Assembly: GCF_030272615.1 (NCBI RefSeq)
Contig: NC_081413.1
Location: 19,416,285 to 19,480,284 of the forward strand
DNA: 64,000 nt
Origin: Cryptomeria japonica
Lineage: Eukaryota; Streptophyta; Pinopsida; Cupressales; Cupressaceae
Direction of reading: 5' to 3'
In this document: in pieces, positions 22,150 through 32,054 of the stretch
How the letters are laid out: the number at the start of each line of letters is the position of its first letter
Numbering within the stretch: the first letter of the stretch is position 1
Translations under genes and position numbers: made by a program
Notes under the pieces: generated by a model
Told to the model about the DNA's origin: nothing
The model's input: the letters and a program-made list of their open reading frames with translations, nothing else
Databases searched by the model: none

Positions 22150-24767
22150 TCCAACACCAAAAAGATCAACTTTTTTTTTTTTTTTTAACCAATAACATAT
22201 TTGAATGTTGAAAATGTCACACAGGTTGCGCTTTTGACACTGTTTTGGTGCATTTGACATTATTTTGGCGCTATTCACCCTGTTTCAGTGCTTTTCCCTT
22301 CTTTGTCTTTCCCTTTCTTTTAGTGCGTTTGTGTTAAATAGTGCCTCTGTTCAAACGCAGACTAGCGCTATTGTAACAAAACGTTGTACAAATCACCTTG
22401 TAACCAAAAAAAAAATAAACCAAAAAAAATAAAAATAAAATTAGGCTTGTAGAAGCCCACCAAATAGGCGGATTTTACTAACTATTTTTCTCTTTTGTGC
22501 AGATTTAAATTAGATTAAAAAGTAGATTTATATTTTTTACTAACTTGTTTTTTGAAGTTGGTTTTAAAAATGAATTCACTTTTTATTTTGGTTTAAAATT
22601 AACTTCACATTTCGTTTGGAGCTCTAAAAAAGAATCACACTTGTTCAAAGTTAAAAAGAATCACAAAAACAAACACGCAATTTTTTTTTGTTGCAAAGTT
22701 AGGAACAAATTCTTTTGGTGCTTAAAATCAACAAGGCAAATTTTATTTCTTGCATCAAGATAAAACTTACAATCCACACTTCCATTTTTGGTGCAAATAA
22801 AATTCACAATCAACTTGTCTCATTTTTAAAGCAATTTTACTTCATGCAAACGTGTTTTTCATTAAGTTGACTAGGATTTTCAAATTCTAGTTTACTCCAA
22901 CAATTGCCTTTGAAAATTAAAAAGAACACCATGATTGTTGGAGCAACATCTCCAAATAGATAGAAAATCATTGCGATGACAAATTAAAAGGAACAAGTGA
23001 ATTTTGTGTTTGGCACACTTGTGCAAAAGAGTTGGTCGAGTGGTCCTACCTCTAACACACACTATCCTCTCCCTTGGCTCTCGTGGTCCTAGGTGCAAGA
23101 GAAAAGTGTTAGTAACTTTCAAATTTTATCTTTTTAAGAGAGGCCTGCCAAGGGATCGATACTCTTGGGAACGACCTCGAGCGGTAAATCCTTCGAGCCG
23201 CTATAGAAATCAGGTGAGAGCGAAAGCTGTAGTTACAAGGCTCTTAAGTGAGTCACTGCAGAATGAACTTATGTCCAAAAACATCGAACATGACTAAACA
23301 CTTTTAAGTAGTAGCCCACCTGTTCTATTGATTGAGGATATTTGAGATATAATTTAGTGCAAGAGCATAGATGGTTTTGCTCCCAAGATACTCACCATAC
23401 ATATTTCCTTGAGTAGAAACATAGCTTTTTGAAAAGTCACTTGTGGCTTGATAAAAGTGGTGACTCCCCCATCATAGGGATCATCTATTTGTTATGCTCG
23501 TGCAAGACTTAGTATATCACATCCTTACCTGCCATGGTGGGATTCATAAGGTATGTAGTACCAAAGTCGAAGAAATATCAAGATGTGGGCTAAATTTATC
23601 ACAACTGGCCATTTGACCTTAGGGATAAAAAGAGTTTGAAGTGTGTTCGTTTTACAGACCTAGTGCAAATTGAGCCGACTTCAGGCTTTGGAAATACACT
23701 TTAAAATAAATCTAAAGGAAGGGTCATATACAAGTCCAAAGATTGGGTTGATCTAGACCCATACTCATTTGTGCCTTTGGGGGCAACATTCTTGTGTTTG
23801 TGTGCTTGCTTTGTTTTCTTGTCAAAGAAAAATCAGCAAATCACTTTCAAAAACAAAGTACTCATCCAACAGTTCTCAAAAACAACCAAACACATCAAAA
23901 ACAAAGTACAAACAACAAAGAGACAAAATTTATGACCATTCTTCACATCTTACGAAAGAAGAAGTGTCATCAGAATATTACCTTGAAAAGAAGACCATTA
24001 AGCTCAAAGGCTTTGATCAAAAGGAGGAAATTCTTCTATCTCAATAGACAAATCTTTTTCTCACATAGAGTCTTTCTACATCGCATGCGTCTCTATCTTC
24101 AAGGTAAAACAAATGAGTTTGATTCTGAATCATTGAACCGCAGAGCTTTTATGCAATATAGAGCTCTGAGTTATCACAAAAATCAAGGAGGAAATATTAA
24201 TCCCAACTTCTTCCCAAACATCTGTATCACCTACAACACAGCTCGAGAAATGCCACCAACTCCTGAAAGGGAAGAAGTAGAGTTTGTTCCATTTGTAACA
24301 CAAAGTTTTTATTGAAGTTGAAAACAAAACATCCATCATCTCATTCATACATCATTATTCCATCATCAATTCATCCCAAGACTCTCAAAACATTAAGAGG
24401 TTCTTGTCCCAAGTTCTCTTTTAGATATTGCTTGAATCAAACACATCACATCACTTTTTAGATTGTTTCTACATCTAGGATAAGCTCATCCTAAGAGACA
24501 CATCTATGCAGGTTAAAACTAGTTCATGAGTGAATCCTCTCATTGCTAGGTAGTCAAAATCTGTAACACATCTCAGATTTCTCTACACCTTATCACATCC
24601 AAAATCTATCAAAACAAGCAAGCAATTCAAAGAAGGAATTTCGGTTACATCTATCTCAAAGTGCTAGAGATCTACATACAAACACAAATCACCAACCATC
24701 AATCTTTCATTTCATCAACAACTCATCATCATCTTCAATCAACTTCAAAACCAAACTTGTAAACAAA
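22150..24767 (+). other. Long leader of the Tat element, with a possible small ORF
   Basis: AT-rich 5' untranslated region, including a poly-T run near 22170 and an A-rich stretch near 22400. The largest open frame is 23794-24315 (173 codons), basic, with FFSHRVFLHRMRLYLQGK and ending EEVEFVPFVTQSFY. Some Tat elements carry an extra ORF ahead of gag, but I see no motif to confirm this one. It precedes gag by about 450 bp. Confidence 0.5.
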
Positions 24768-26021
24768 ATGGCTCAAACCCGATCCCGATCAAGGCAACGA
24801 GAAATAGAAATTGAGGAAGAAGAGGACAACCTCAATGAATTTCAAGAAGCACTTGGAGGAAATGTGAATGACGAAAACCCAAGTACTCCCACTCCTGCAA
24901 CAATAGAGAGGGCCCAACATAACCCTCTCTTTAACAGACTGTTTGACGAAATACTCAGGAGTAATGCGGATGCTCACTTCTTAAAACTCGCTCAAGAAGG
25001 AGCCAAACTCCCCTCTGACTTTGATCTTGCCCAATTAAGACATGCATCAGAAAGACAAAGTCGCCATGAGGAGGAAAGAGGTAGAGATCACATCAGATAT
25101 AACATTCCTCGAGGTAACCCACCACCTCCTCCTCCTAATGAAATGGAGATGTTGCGGCAACAAGTCGAGAATCTCGCCCAACAACTTCATAGTGGTGTTA
25201 AGACCAATCAATTCTCACTTAACGACATCTGTCCCTATCCGTTTGATAGGAATCTTTATATGCCACCCTTTCCACGCGGGTTCGAAACACCAAAATTTGA
25301 AAAATATAGAGGAAAGGGGGATCCCCGTGATCATGTCCGAGAATTTCATTCCGCTTGTCTTGAAGTGGCATATGAAGACACCTACCTAATGCGCCTTTTT
25401 CCCCAAAGTTTGGGAGGAACAACCACGTCATGGTTTTCCCGACTACCAGGTGGCATTAGAACATTTGAGGAACTCATCCAGAAGTTCCTAGCTCATTACT
25501 CTCATAACATTGAACGCGACATCACCATGGCTGATCTGTGCAACACCAAACAAAAACCAGGTGAATTATTCTCAGTATTCCTGCAACGATGGCGCCAAAT
25601 GTCTAGCAGACGTTCTCTTCAGTTACCTGAACGAGAACTAGTGGAAATTTTCATTTCCAACTTAAACGAAGAAATGGAATTTCACCTGGATGTCAAAGAC
25701 ACAGACTCTTTTAACGATATGATCACCAAGGGTTTAAAATGTGAAAGGGCACTCATCAAGAAAGGACTCATCAAAATCTTTAATGAACCAAAAGATGGTC
25801 CTCGCCCGCGCTTCAATAGTGATAAACCAAACTTCTGGAACAAGAATAAGAATATCGTCAACGATGGGGTTGTGGATGCTCGAACTATCCAAAATGCACA
25901 ACCTGTGGTTCGGTTTGCAGGACAAAATCCTCCACCTCAGAATAACACAAATGTTCCTTCCAATCAAGGTCGCATCACGTCTCATGATGAACCAAGACCT
26001 CGTCAGCACAAACAAAAATGA
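24768..26021 (+). CDS. gag: Gag of the Tat element (frame continues past an in-frame TGA)
   Basis: Particle-forming structural protein; 417 codons to the TGA at 26019-26021. Starts MAQTRSRSRQRE, then an acidic segment. The Gag domain is at about 155-330: FETPKFEKYRGKGDPRDHV, TTTSWFSRLPGGIRTFEELI and EIFISNLNEEMEF. The same frame continues after the TGA as TYTPLGEPIETVLRQLL, which matches KYTPLDESLHSIMNKLL of the Gag at 1514, and then a CX2HX4HX4C knuckle. The stop therefore lies inside Gag, upstream of the knuckle. It is either an inactivating CGA-to-TGA change or, less likely, a readthrough stop. Confidence 0.9.
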   Translation: MAQTRSRSRQREIEIEEEEDNLNEFQEALGGNVNDENPSTPTPATIERAQHNPLFNRLFDEILRSNADAHFLKLAQEGAKLPSDFDLAQLRHASERQSRHEEERGRDHIRYNIPRGNPPPPPPNEMEMLRQQVENLAQQLHSGVKTNQFSLNDICPYPFDRNLYMPPFPRGFETPKFEKYRGKGDPRDHVREFHSACLEVAYEDTYLMRLFPQSLGGTTTSWFSRLPGGIRTFEELIQKFLAHYSHNIERDITMADLCNTKQKPGELFSVFLQRWRQMSSRRSLQLPERELVEIFISNLNEEMEFHLDVKDTDSFNDMITKGLKCERALIKKGLIKIFNEPKDGPRPRFNSDKPNFWNKNKNIVNDGVVDARTIQNAQPVVRFAGQNPPPQNNTNVPSNQGRITSHDEPRPRQHKQK

Positions 26022-29000
26022 ACATACACTCCCTTAGGGGAACCCATTGAAACAGTGTTGCGACAACTCCTCTCTAAAAATTTGGTCACTCTACCTAAGC
26101 TATCAAACTATGAGCCTCAAGTCAAACCAGCATGGTGGAGAGATACTGAACACTGTGAATTCCATCAAGGAAGAGGACACAAGACAAGTAATTGTCACCG
26201 ATTGAAAGATCTCATTCAGGATCTTATTGATCGAGGAGAAATTGAAATTGAAGGACATGACCCAAAAACAACCAATAATGATCATCAGATGTTCAAGAAT
26301 CCACTTCCATCGCAAGATCAAAGGGGTCCTTCGACGTCCAGACGAGGTCCTGATACCACTGATTATACGCAAGCTGCGTATAATTACACTGTCAATCACC
26401 TGTATGATGCCAGTGAACAAATTGCAACCATAACCTTCAAAAATCCCACCTCAAATTGCAATGTTGTTACGCGTCGTGGCAAAGTTACCATCAAGGCAGC
26501 TCCACAAGGCACCACCTCCATCCCAAAGCAGTACAATCTTGTGGAACAATTAGATAAAACGCCTGCGCTCATTTCCATTTTAGAGCTATTACGCCTATCA
26601 CCATCTCATAAAATAATCTTGGATCAAGCACTCCAAGAAGCGTCAGTCCCTGCAAACCTGAACATGGACCAATTTCAAGCCATGGTTGGAAATCTAAAGT
26701 CATCACCTTGTCTCACTTTTTTTGAAAGTGACAACTCTTCTTTCCAACAACCTCATAATGCTTCGCTACACATTGAAGGCTTTGTCAACCAACACAGGAT
26801 CAAGCGAGTCTTGATTGATAATGGAGCAGGCCTAAACATTTGTACACTACAGTTGGTCACAGCATTGGGATATGCAATAGAATCAGTGGATCCTCGCAAG
26901 AAGATCACCATCAAGGCCTATGATGATGCAGAGCGTTCATCCAAAGGAGCTGTGGTATTACCAATCCGAGTGGGCCCCGTGGTAAAGCACATCATTTGTC
27001 AAGTTCTGGACCTTCCTCTGCCATATAATCTATTATTAGGGAGACCTTGGATACATGCCATGCAAGCCGTTCCATCTACCTACCATCAATGTATCAAGTT
27101 CCCACATAATGGTGCAGAGATCACAATCCTGGGTGATGCAAATCCTTTTGCTTTTTGCCATAATATCAGCCATCAACCAGAGATTACTGTTCCTAATAAT
27201 AGGGAAGCCATTTCCTCCACATCATATGTAAATCCCGCCTCTCTTGCCAGTTCAAACACCACTATACCGAAGCAAGAAAAGCTTAAGATGAAAGTCGCAG
27301 AGGAAGGTCCTGGAGAATACAACTTGAGTCAGCTCTTTTGTGTGGGACAAATGCCTACTTCTCCTAGAACACATGGTAAACCACAGCAGTTACTCCAGCA
27401 ACCACTAATCATGCCAGCATGTGCCTTGACGCCTTTCGTCCTTGGAAAGAGTCAAGAGGAAGAGACACAAGATGAGGACCTAGCGGAATGGATCTATAAA
27501 GATCCCATCACCACTGATAAACCGCAAGTTACACTTCCTATGGAACAGTATGGTAAAGGCCTCCTCATTATGCAAAGAATGGGGTATGATGGCCAGAGTG
27601 CTTTGGGATCCTGCAAACAAGGACGACATGAACCGCTATTGCCAGAGTTCAAGCCCAAAGGTAATACAGGCCTAGGCTTTGAAAAAGAAGTCCTTCCTAA
27701 ACTCAGATTCAAAGGCAAAACCAGTAAACCATTTTGCCCACCTACTGCAAAGAGGACACCTTTCATAATCAAAGCACCATCAAGCCATATCCCCACTGCC
27801 CCATCGAGGCTCACAACTCCACCGCAACCGTCATCAATACCAATCATCCCACCAAACGAACCAGTAATCCCATCAATAACACCAATAGCAGCAGCAACTA
27901 TATTGGAACCCGCAGCAGCATCTATGGCACCAGCCATTCCAACAGAAGTCACTAAATCAACACTGCCGATACTTCCAGTGACACATCCTTTAAACCCCAT
28001 CACGATTCCTGCAGCACCGATCACTACAAAGATACATAAACCAATCACACCTGCAGTATTCAACTCCAGCGACATCCCAGTATGGTATAGCAATCGGATG
28101 CTGGAAAGTGATTCAGAGACTGACTCACATGAATGGGAATTTGATTCAGTACAGCTTAACACTTCAGATGAGGAAGACACGTCACCACCTCCGCCACGCA
28201 AAGACATTCCTGTTTACGGAGAAGCACAGATAAAGACCACTTGGGTACCTGAGCTGGAAACATCTTCCACAGACCCTACGCCTCATCCTACGCCGGATTC
28301 TGATAGGGAGAGTACCATCAACGACCTTCACCACACTGTCTTAACCCTCACTGATACATCTCCCGCACTTAACTTAATCGATGAAGTAATGCCCATTATC
28401 CACCCTGAACTCATCGAATGGAACCAACCAAATCCCCCATGTCTTGACCTCTTCCAAAACGATGAGGCTATCATTGACTTTTTGGAATTAAGGGATAATC
28501 TACCAAGCGGGGATCACAAAGCTGGATTCGCCATTGAACTTAATAGCGCAGCATACTTCGGGGCGGATGCCAAACCCTTCAGCTGCAAAAATATAACATT
28601 AAAACATGGATCTTCCAGTGAAAACCACACTGTGGCACTGTTTGATCCGACAAAAGTAAAAAGAAAGAGCGTATCCAACGGTGAAAACCTCTCTGAGGCA
28701 CTTGAGGATGAAGGGTTTGACATCCTCCCTGCTAGTACACAACAGGAACGATCAACGATTCTTATCCAGGAAACCAAAGAATACAATGTGGGGACTCCTG
28801 AAAACCCTCATATCATCCATCTAGCATCTCTTCTCACTCCAGAGGAACAGCCTCAATTTATAGAGTTCTTCCAACAGCGTCAGATCAACTTTGCATGGTC
28901 ATATGCAGACATGCCTGGGCTTGATCCTGATTTAGTCATGCATCATCTCACAGTAGCAAAAGGAGCCAAACCTGTCAAGCAGAAGCTTCGTAAGATGCAT

Positions 29001-31808
29001 CCTCAGATTGCCGTGCTAGTCAAAACAGAACTCAAGAAACTCCTGGATGTTGGTTTCATTAGACCAATTGATTATGCAGAATGGATCTCCAATATTGTGC
29101 TAGTCGGCAAACCAAAAGGGGGCATCCGCATTTGTACAGACTTCAGAGATCTGAATAAGGCATGTCCTAAGGATGACTTTCCCCTACCAAATATCGACAT
29201 CATAGTGGATTTGACAGTAGGACATGCCATGCTTTCACTCATGGATGGCTTTTCAGGATACAATCAAATAAAGATCGCACTAGAGGACCAACATAAGACA
29301 GCCTTCACATGTCCATGGGGCACATACTGCTGGAATGTAATGCCTTTTGGTCTAAAGAATGCAGGAGCGACCTATCAAAGAGCAATGACCACCATCTTCC
29401 ATGACATGATGCATACTATGATGGAAGATTATGTGGATGATTTACTAGCAAAATCACTTACTAGAGAAGGACATCTTCACATCTTAGATAAAATCTTTGA
29501 TAGACTGGAACAATACCATGTTCGACTCAACCCAAAGAAATGTGTCTTCGGAGTGACCTCCGGGAAGCTTCTAGGATACATTGTCTCAAGCAAAGGTATT
29601 GAGGTCGATCCAGCAAAGGTTAAAGCAATCATGGACATGCCACCTCCAAGGAATATCAGTCAGCTAAGGACACTACAAGGACGGCTTCAATCCATCCGAA
29701 GATTCATTGCACAATTGGCTGATAAGTGTCACCCATTCACACACTTGCTACACAAGAACATCCGCTTTCAGTGGGATGACAAATGCCAGCAAGCATTTCA
29801 GGCACTTAAAAACTATCTCATGAATCCACCATTGCTGATGCCACCAGATCCAAGTAGACCATTGTTACTTTATATCTCAGTGACAAGTACAGCACTGGGT
29901 GTGCTACTGGCACAACATAATGCAGAAGGAAAAGAGTGTGCTATTTACTATATCTCTCGTACACTGGTGGGCTATGAACTCAATTACACGCCTATTGAGC
30001 GAGCTTGCCTAGCAGTAATCTTAGCAGCCACTAAACTGAGGCACTATCTGTTGACACACAAGGTGCAACTCATTGCAAAGATTGATCCACTCAAGTACTT
30101 ACTCAGCAAAGCAGCATTGACAGGTCGCTTGGCCAAATGGGTAATGATTCTAAGTGAATTTGACATTGAGTATGTGGACCGTAAAGCTATCAAAGGTCAA
30201 GTTATTGCAGATCAGTTGGCTGATGCACCTCTCATAGGCAATCATCCTCTCATTTCCAATTTTCCAGATGAAGAGATATTCATGATCACAGAAGTACAAC
30301 CATGGAAACTATATTTTGATGGTTCATACACTAGGCACGGCTCGGGGGCAGGCATTCTGTTTATCACACCTCAAGGTGATAGCATCCCGAAGTCTTACAA
30401 GCTCACATTTCCATGCACAAACAACATAGCAGAGTATGAGGCCTTGATCACGGGACTCAGGTTAGCCGTACAATGGAAATTACAAGAACTACAAGTATAT
30501 GGCGATTCCCAACTAGTCATTCGACAAGCAACAGATGAATATCAGACCAAAGATGATAAACTCATGCCATATAAGCAAATGGTGGACAATCTAAAGGCAT
30601 CATTTACTACTATCACTTTTGAGCAGATACCAAGAGATCAGAATCGAGTTGCTAATGCCATGGCTACCATCGCATCTCTACTAGATCTTCCACAGAATTC
30701 AACACGCTACGAGTTCTTGGTAGAACAGCTTTGGATCCCCGCTTATGATATCCCTGAATCTGAGATGATATGTCGCCTTGTCGGTTCAGAATCCCCATGG
30801 TATGGTGAGTTCTACACCTATCTCCGTGATCACACCCTTCCTCCTAACCAATTAAATAACCAACGAAAAACCTTCATTCGCCAAACTGCTCGATATACCA
30901 TTATTGCCGAAATCTTATACCGACGTAGTCTTGATGGTACTCTCCTTCGATGTCTGGAACAAGATGAGATAACAAAGGTTTTGGAAGAGGTACATGAAGG
31001 AATTTGCGGGACTCATTCAAGTGGTCCGTCACTTGCCAAGAAACTCTTGCGAGCTAGATATTATTGGCCATCTATGGAAAAGGATTCCTACTACTTTGTC
31101 AGAAAATGCAAGAAATGTCAAGTTCATGGTGACCTGATACATGCACTAGCACAAGAACTGCAACCAATCACAACACCATGGCCTTTTTGTCAATGGGGCC
31201 TTGACCTTGTGGGTAAAATCCATCCATCTTCATCCAATGGCCATAAATTCATTATTACCGCCACTGAATATTTCACCAAGTGGATCGAAGCTGTTCCACT
31301 TACCCAAGTCACCGGCAAGCAGATCGCCTCATTCATCCTCAATTACATCATCTGCCGGTATGGTGTGCCCATGTCCATTGTCACAGATAATGGTCTTCCT
31401 TTCAAAAATCAGGATGTCCGTGAGCTTTGTGAAAAATTTCATATCCAACACCGCTTTTCCACTCCCTATTACCCACAAGGCAATGGTCAGGCCGAAGCAT
31501 CCAATAAAAACATATTGAGGATCCTAAAGAAGACAGTCAATGATGTCAGCCGTGATTGGCATGTTCAATTGAATCCAGCGCTATGGGCATATCGAACTAG
31601 CATTCGGACCCCTACAGGTGCAACTCCTTATTCATTGGTCTATGGTGCTGAAGCTATCTTACCTATTGAGGTCGAGATACCATCCTTACGAGTTTCATTG
31701 CACAATCTCATCGATGATGAAGCATACAGAGTATCCCGTCTTCAAGACTTAGAGTTACTGGATGAGAAGCGACAAGCTGCATACAATCACCTCAAAGCCT
31801 ATCAGTAG
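26022..31808 (+). CDS. pol: Gag C-terminus, protease, RT, RNase H and integrase polyprotein
   Basis: In frame with gag; first ATG at 26055. Residues numbered from there: knuckle CEFHQGRGHKTSNC near 31-44; retropepsin with LIDNGAGLNIC (Asp255); G-patch-like GKGLLIMQRMGYDGQSALG at about 498-520; a Pro/Thr-rich linker 560-720; reverse transcriptase about 955-1195 with YVDD at 1126-1129; a first RNase H about 1265-1390; a second, archaeal-type RNase H from W1417 with FDGS, EYEAL and GDSQLV; integrase with an HHCC zinc site from H1647 and catalytic D1717, D1778, E1814 (D,D35E). In the second RNase H the usual last acidic residue reads Asn (NRVANAMA). Ends at TAG 31806-31808, again with an open frame beyond. 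Confidence 0.95.
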   Translation, partial: TYTPLGEPIETVLRQLLSKNLVTLPKLSNYEPQVKPAWWRDTEHCEFHQGRGHKTSNCHRLKDLIQDLIDRGEIEIEGHDPKTTNNDHQMFKNPLPSQDQRGPSTSRRGPDTTDYTQAAYNYTVNHLYDASEQIATITFKNPTSNCNVVTRRGKVTIKAAPQGTTSIPKQYNLVEQLDKTPALISILELLRLSPSHKIILDQALQEASVPANLNMDQFQAMVGNLKSSPCLTFFESDNSSFQQPHNASLHIEGFVNQHRIKRVLIDNGAGLNICTLQLVTALGYAIESVDPRKKITIKAYDDAERSSKGAVVLPIRVGPVVKHIICQVLDLPLPYNLLLGRPWIHAMQAVPSTYHQCIKFPHNGAEITILGDANPFAFCHNISHQPEITVPNNREAISSTSYVNPASLASSNTTIPKQEKLKMKVAEEGPGEYNLSQLFCVGQMPTSPRTHGKPQQLLQQPLIMPACALTPFVLGKSQEEETQDEDLAEWIYKDPITTDKPQVTLPMEQYGKGLLIMQRMGYDGQSALGSCKQGRHEPLLPEFKPKGNTGLGFEKEVLPKLRFKGKTSKPFCPPTAKRTPFIIKAPSSHIPTAPSRLTTPPQPSSIPIIPPNEPVIPSITPIAAATILEPAAASMAPAIPTEVTKSTLPILPVTHPLNPITIPAAPITTKIHKPITPAVFNSSDIPVWYSNRMLESDSETDSHEWEFDSVQLNTSDEEDTSPPPPRKDIPVYGEAQIKTTWVPELETSSTDPTPHPTPDSDRESTINDLHHTVLTLTDTSPALNLIDEVMPIIHPELIEWNQPNPPCLDLFQNDEAIIDFLELRDNLPSGDHKAGFAIELNSAAYFGADAKPFSCKNITLKHGSSSENHTVALFDPTKVKRKSVSNGENLSEALEDEGFDILPASTQQERSTILIQETKEYNVGTPENPHIIHLASLLTPEEQPQFIEFFQQRQINFAWSYADMPGLDPDLVMHHLTVAKGAKPVKQKLRKMHPQIAVLVKTELKKLLDVGFIRPIDYAEWISNIVLVGKPKGGIRICTDFRDLNKACPKDDFPLPNIDIIVDLTVGHAMLSLMDGFSGYNQIKIALEDQHKTAFTCPWGTYCWNVMPFGLKNAGATYQRAMTTIFHDMMHTMMEDYVDDLLAKSLTREGHLHILDKIFDRLEQYHVRLNPKKCVFGVTSGKLLGYIVSSKGIEVDPAKVKAIMDMPPPRNISQLRTLQGRLQSIRRFIAQLADKCHPFTHLLHKNIRFQWDDKCQQAFQALKNYLMNPPLLMPPDPSRPLLLYISVTSTALGVLLAQHNAEGKECAIYYISRTLVGYELNYTPIERACLAVILAATKLRHYLLTHKVQLIAKIDPLKYLLSKAALTGRLAKWVMILSEFDIEYVDRKAIKGQVIADQLADAPLIGNHPLISNFPDEEIFMITEVQPWKLYFDGSYTRHGSGAGILFITPQGDSIPKSYKLTFPCTNNIAEYEALITGLRLAVQWKLQELQVYGDSQLVIRQATDEYQTKDDKLMPYKQMVDNLKASFTTITFEQIPRDQNRVANAMATIASLLDLPQNSTRYEFLVEQLWIPAYDIPESEMICRLVGSESPWYGEFYTYLRDHTLPPNQLNNQRKTFIRQTARYTIIAEILYRRSLDGTLLRCLEQDEITKVLEEVHEGICGTHSSGPSLAKKLLRARYYWPSMEKDSYYFVRKCKKCQVHGDLIHALAQELQPITTPWPFCQWGLDLVGKIHPSSSNGHKFIITATEYFTKWIEAVPLTQVTGKQIASFILNYIICRYGVPMSIVTDNGLPFKNQDVRELCEKFHIQHRFSTPYYPQGNGQAEASNKNILRILKKTVNDVSRDWHVQLNPALWAYRTSIRTPTGATPYSLVYGAEAILPIEVEIPSLRVSLHNLIDDEAYRVSRLQDLELLDEKRQAAYNHLKAYQ

Positions 31809-32054
31809 CGCATGAGTAGAAGCTACAATCACCGAGTTAGATCTCGTACATTTGAGGTAGGTGATCTTGTTCTTCGAGAAAATCCTCGCAACCAACCAAA
31901 CCGAGAACATCAGGGCAAGTTTGAATCAAATTGGCTCGGCCCATATGTTGTCACTGCTGTATTCGGGTCCGGGGCATATCAGTTGGCTACATCAGACGGA
32001 GAACCACTCGCAGATCCAATCAATAGCATGCACCTCAAATGGTTTTATACCTAA
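31809..32054 (+). CDS. Integrase C-terminal domain, cut off by an in-frame TAG
   Basis: Same frame as pol. RMSRSYNHRVRSRTFEVGDL, then GKFESNWLGPYVV and SMHLKWFYT are the SH3-like C-terminal tail of Gypsy integrases. The TAG before it follows Gln and precedes Arg, where a CAG-to-TAG change would fit. Without it the integrase lacks its DNA-binding tail. Confidence 0.9.
   Translation, partial: RMSRSYNHRVRSRTFEVGDLVLRENPRNQPNREHQGKFESNWLGPYVVTAVFGSGAYQLATSDGEPLADPINSMHLKWFYT

Noticed and set aside
23030-23260. tRNA-like start GAGTTGGTCGAGTGGTCC in the Tat leader
   Set aside because: No matching acceptor stem, anticodon arm or T-loop follows.
27494-28207. 237-codon antisense ORF inside pol
   Set aside because: It mirrors the Pro/Thr-rich linker of the sense polyprotein, and Gly/Val/Ser-rich antisense translation is expected from that composition. 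No motif.
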